Shown: one piece after another, positions 6,842-8,322 of the stretch | Layout of the letters: every line of letters starts with the position of its first letter | Numbering within the stretch: the first letter of the stretch is position 1 | Source: CAZLAK01 sp964557545 | GTDB lineage: Bacteria; Bacillota; Desulfotomaculia; Desulfotomaculales; Pelotomaculaceae | DNA: 8,322 nucleotides | Direction of reading: 5' to 3' | Assembly (NCBI GenBank): GCA_964557545.1 | Contig: CAZLAK010000053.1 | Coordinates: forward strand, 1-8,322 | Position numbers and translations under genes: made by a program | Notes under the pieces: model-generated | Seen by the model: only the letters and a program-made list of their open reading frames with translations | Told to the model about the DNA's origin: nothing | Databases searched by the model: none

Positions 6842-8322
6842 CTAGCGGGCGTATATCAACTTCCAGCTGGTATCTTCCGCAGATTTGGTAATAAAGACAA
6901 TATGGGGGTTTTGGTGTTCTGCATCGAGCGCAATGGACGTGAAGTCGCCCCAGTTCTCATAAACGGTTTCCATTTGCCCCCAAAGACCGTATTCACTCCC
7001 CCTGGCATACGTTATCATGTTAGCTCCACAGCAGTCGTAGCTCAAATGGGGCCGGCCCCACTTGTCCACGGCCAGAGAAGACCCCCAGCCGCTCCACTGC
7101 AGGCGGCGGTCTACCTGAGTTACTGACCAAGCGGTATCAGTCATGCTTTTTTCAGCAAGGCACGGGTAGCCGTTTTCCCAGTCGTAGAAGCTGATAAACA
7201 GCTTGTCCTTTGTTGCAAACATCGTGGGATATATACCGTAATTTGCTGAGATTTCTTGAATATCCTCACACTGCCAGTTGTTAGGCCCTTTACGGGAGGC
7301 ATAGCGGAGGTATCCGCATTTTTGAAAATCGCTCTGGTTACATGCCGCGTAAAAAGCTACATGCGGGATGCCGCTTTCATCTAAAGCCAGGGAAAGCGTC
7401 CTTTCCGGCATTTCAGCGTTATATACCCCGCCAGCCACAGTTTCAACGGTCCAGCTGCTGCCAGAACGCACGGCGTATTTTACTTCTCCGCGGTACATGT
7501 CGTAGTAGGCGATGTGCGGCACGCCTCCAGAATCCACGGCCAAAGACGCATCTGCAACGTATTTAGCATTTTCATCTACAATTTCTTCCTGCCAGCCGTT
7601 TTGGGTCTTTTGGGCAAAAACCAGTGAGGACGGCCCATTGCTCTCCTTACTGTAACTGATGTAAGCTACCCGCGGCATGCCGTTAACCAGCCGGATAGAG
7701 CTCTTTTTGCCGTAGGCTATACCGGATACGGTTGGCACTGTCTCGTATGTCCATTCGCCGTCAAAGTTGTAATAGGCCAACCGGATAGTGCCGTCGCTAC
7801 CGGTGTAACTTATAACAGGGCATACTTCCCCGTCTTTCTCTCCCAGAGCCAAGGACGTGTAGTCTAAGTCTGCGCTTTCATCAACCGTCCACACCTCCCA
7901 GTCCCTCGTCATTATCTCCAGTTCGTACGGTTCATTCGGGTTGCCTGCCAGATCAAATACTGTTCCCTCGTTTAAGCGGATCTTGTAATACCTGTCGTGT
8001 AAAAGCCCGCAGTGAGGGGTGAGGCGCAAAATTCCCTTGCCCTGGTCGTTTATAATGTCAAAATCAAAATGAAGGTCTAAGCACACCAAATCATCTTTTT
8101 CATCCAGCCAGGCAATCTTTTCTAAATCAAAATTACCAATACGTATTTCTTCGTCGAAGTAAAATACAATAGGCTTGCCTAAATCCACTATTGAAAAGTT
8201 TTCGGGATTGTTTACAGGATCAGTGCCAATAACTTTTGGGCCCTCAGTATCCTTGATAATGCTTACTGTGTACGTCTTCTGCGTCACTTTGTCCTCGGCG
8301 GTTACCACAATGGCCACCTGGG
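6842..8322 (-). CDS. Surface protein with cadherin-like, Big_5 and seven-repeat beta-propeller domains (5' end outside window)
   Basis: The frame is open to the window edge. The GTG at 8317 is internal, because the codon before it is a sense CAG in mid-domain. Numbered from 8317, residues 1-20 (AIVVTAEDKVTQKTYTVSI) are the end of a cadherin-like beta-sandwich domain. Residues 25-137 look like a Big_5 (SbsA-type Ig-like) domain: GPKVIGTDPVNN, IVFYFDEEI and the closing FDLAGNPN. Residues 141-491 contain seven units of 46-59 residues, each opening with a Trp (W143, W189, W242, W289, W348, W397, W446). Each continues with a pattern such as SLAVDSGGVPHIAYYD then KYA. I infer a seven-bladed propeller. 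No catalytic residues are evident. Secretion is expected from the domain types, but the signal peptide and any SLH anchor would be upstream, outside the window. The specific function is unknown. Confidence 0.88.
   Translation of the reverse strand, partial: QVAIVVTAEDKVTQKTYTVSIIKDTEGPKVIGTDPVNNPENFSIVDLGKPIVFYFDEEIRIGNFDLEKIAWLDEKDDLVCLDLHFDFDIINDQGKGILRLTPHCGLLHDRYYKIRLNEGTVFDLAGNPNEPYELEIMTRDWEVWTVDESADLDYTSLALGEKDGEVCPVISYTGSDGTIRLAYYNFDGEWTYETVPTVSGIAYGKKSSIRLVNGMPRVAYISYSKESNGPSSLVFAQKTQNGWQEEIVDENAKYVADASLAVDSGGVPHIAYYDMYRGEVKYAVRSGSSWTVETVAGGVYNAEMPERTLSLALDESGIPHVAFYAACNQSDFQKCGYLRYASRKGPNNWQCEDIQEISANYGIYPTMFATKDKLFISFYDWENGYPCLAEKSMTDTAWSVTQVDRRLQWSGWGSSLAVDKWGRPHLSYDCCGANMITYARGSEYGLWGQMETVYENWGDFTSIALDAEHQNPHIVFITKSAEDTSWKLIYAR

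Overview
The window looks like chromosome of a Gram-positive-lineage anaerobe (Firmicutes, of the Peptococcaceae, Moorella or Desulfotomaculum type). The reasons are a CIRCE-controlled groESL operon, strong AGGAGG-like ribosome binding sites, many TTG and GTG starts, a molybdenum-cofactor and formate-dehydrogenase maturation cluster, and large exported S-layer-type proteins with SLH, Big_5 and cadherin-like modules. The genus cannot be fixed from the sequence alone.

Layout. Positions 1-352 (+) hold the C-terminal end of an IS1634/IS4-type DDE transposase, cut by the window edge. A bidirectional-looking terminator at 442-477 separates it from groL. The chaperonin operon groS-groL reads on the minus strand (2474 down to 521). 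It is driven by a near-consensus sigma-A-type promoter (2587-2559) with a CIRCE operator just downstream (2544-2518), so HrcA repression is expected. Upstream of it, also on the minus strand, moaC and mogA/moaB form a tightly coupled pair with an ATGA overlap (3740 down to 2746). Divergent from them is fdhD (3890-4681, +). These three genes serve molybdopterin synthesis, its adenylylation, and sulfuration of the bis-MGD cofactor of formate dehydrogenase. fdhD runs convergently into, and overlaps by 14 bases, the 3' end of a secreted SLH-domain protein (minus, 6692-4668) that carries six tandem beta-rich repeats. Behind a strong terminator (6769-6789) lies the 3' part of another surface protein (minus, 8322-6842): a cadherin-like tail, a Big_5 Ig-like domain and a seven-repeat presumed beta-propeller.

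Start sites are the most useful correction. Ribosome-binding-site spacing, family N-termini and alignment of catalytic-residue numbering all place groL, moaC and fdhD at TTG codons, and groS and the SLH gene at GTG codons. Only mogA uses ATG. The longest open frames for fdhD, moaC and the SLH gene are over-extended at the 5' end, and the fdhD extension runs through its own promoter.

I found no CRISPR array, tRNA, rRNA, phage module or obvious undescribed defence system. The least explained content is the pair of surface proteins and the FdhD variant lacking the second cysteine of the usual CXXC motif.
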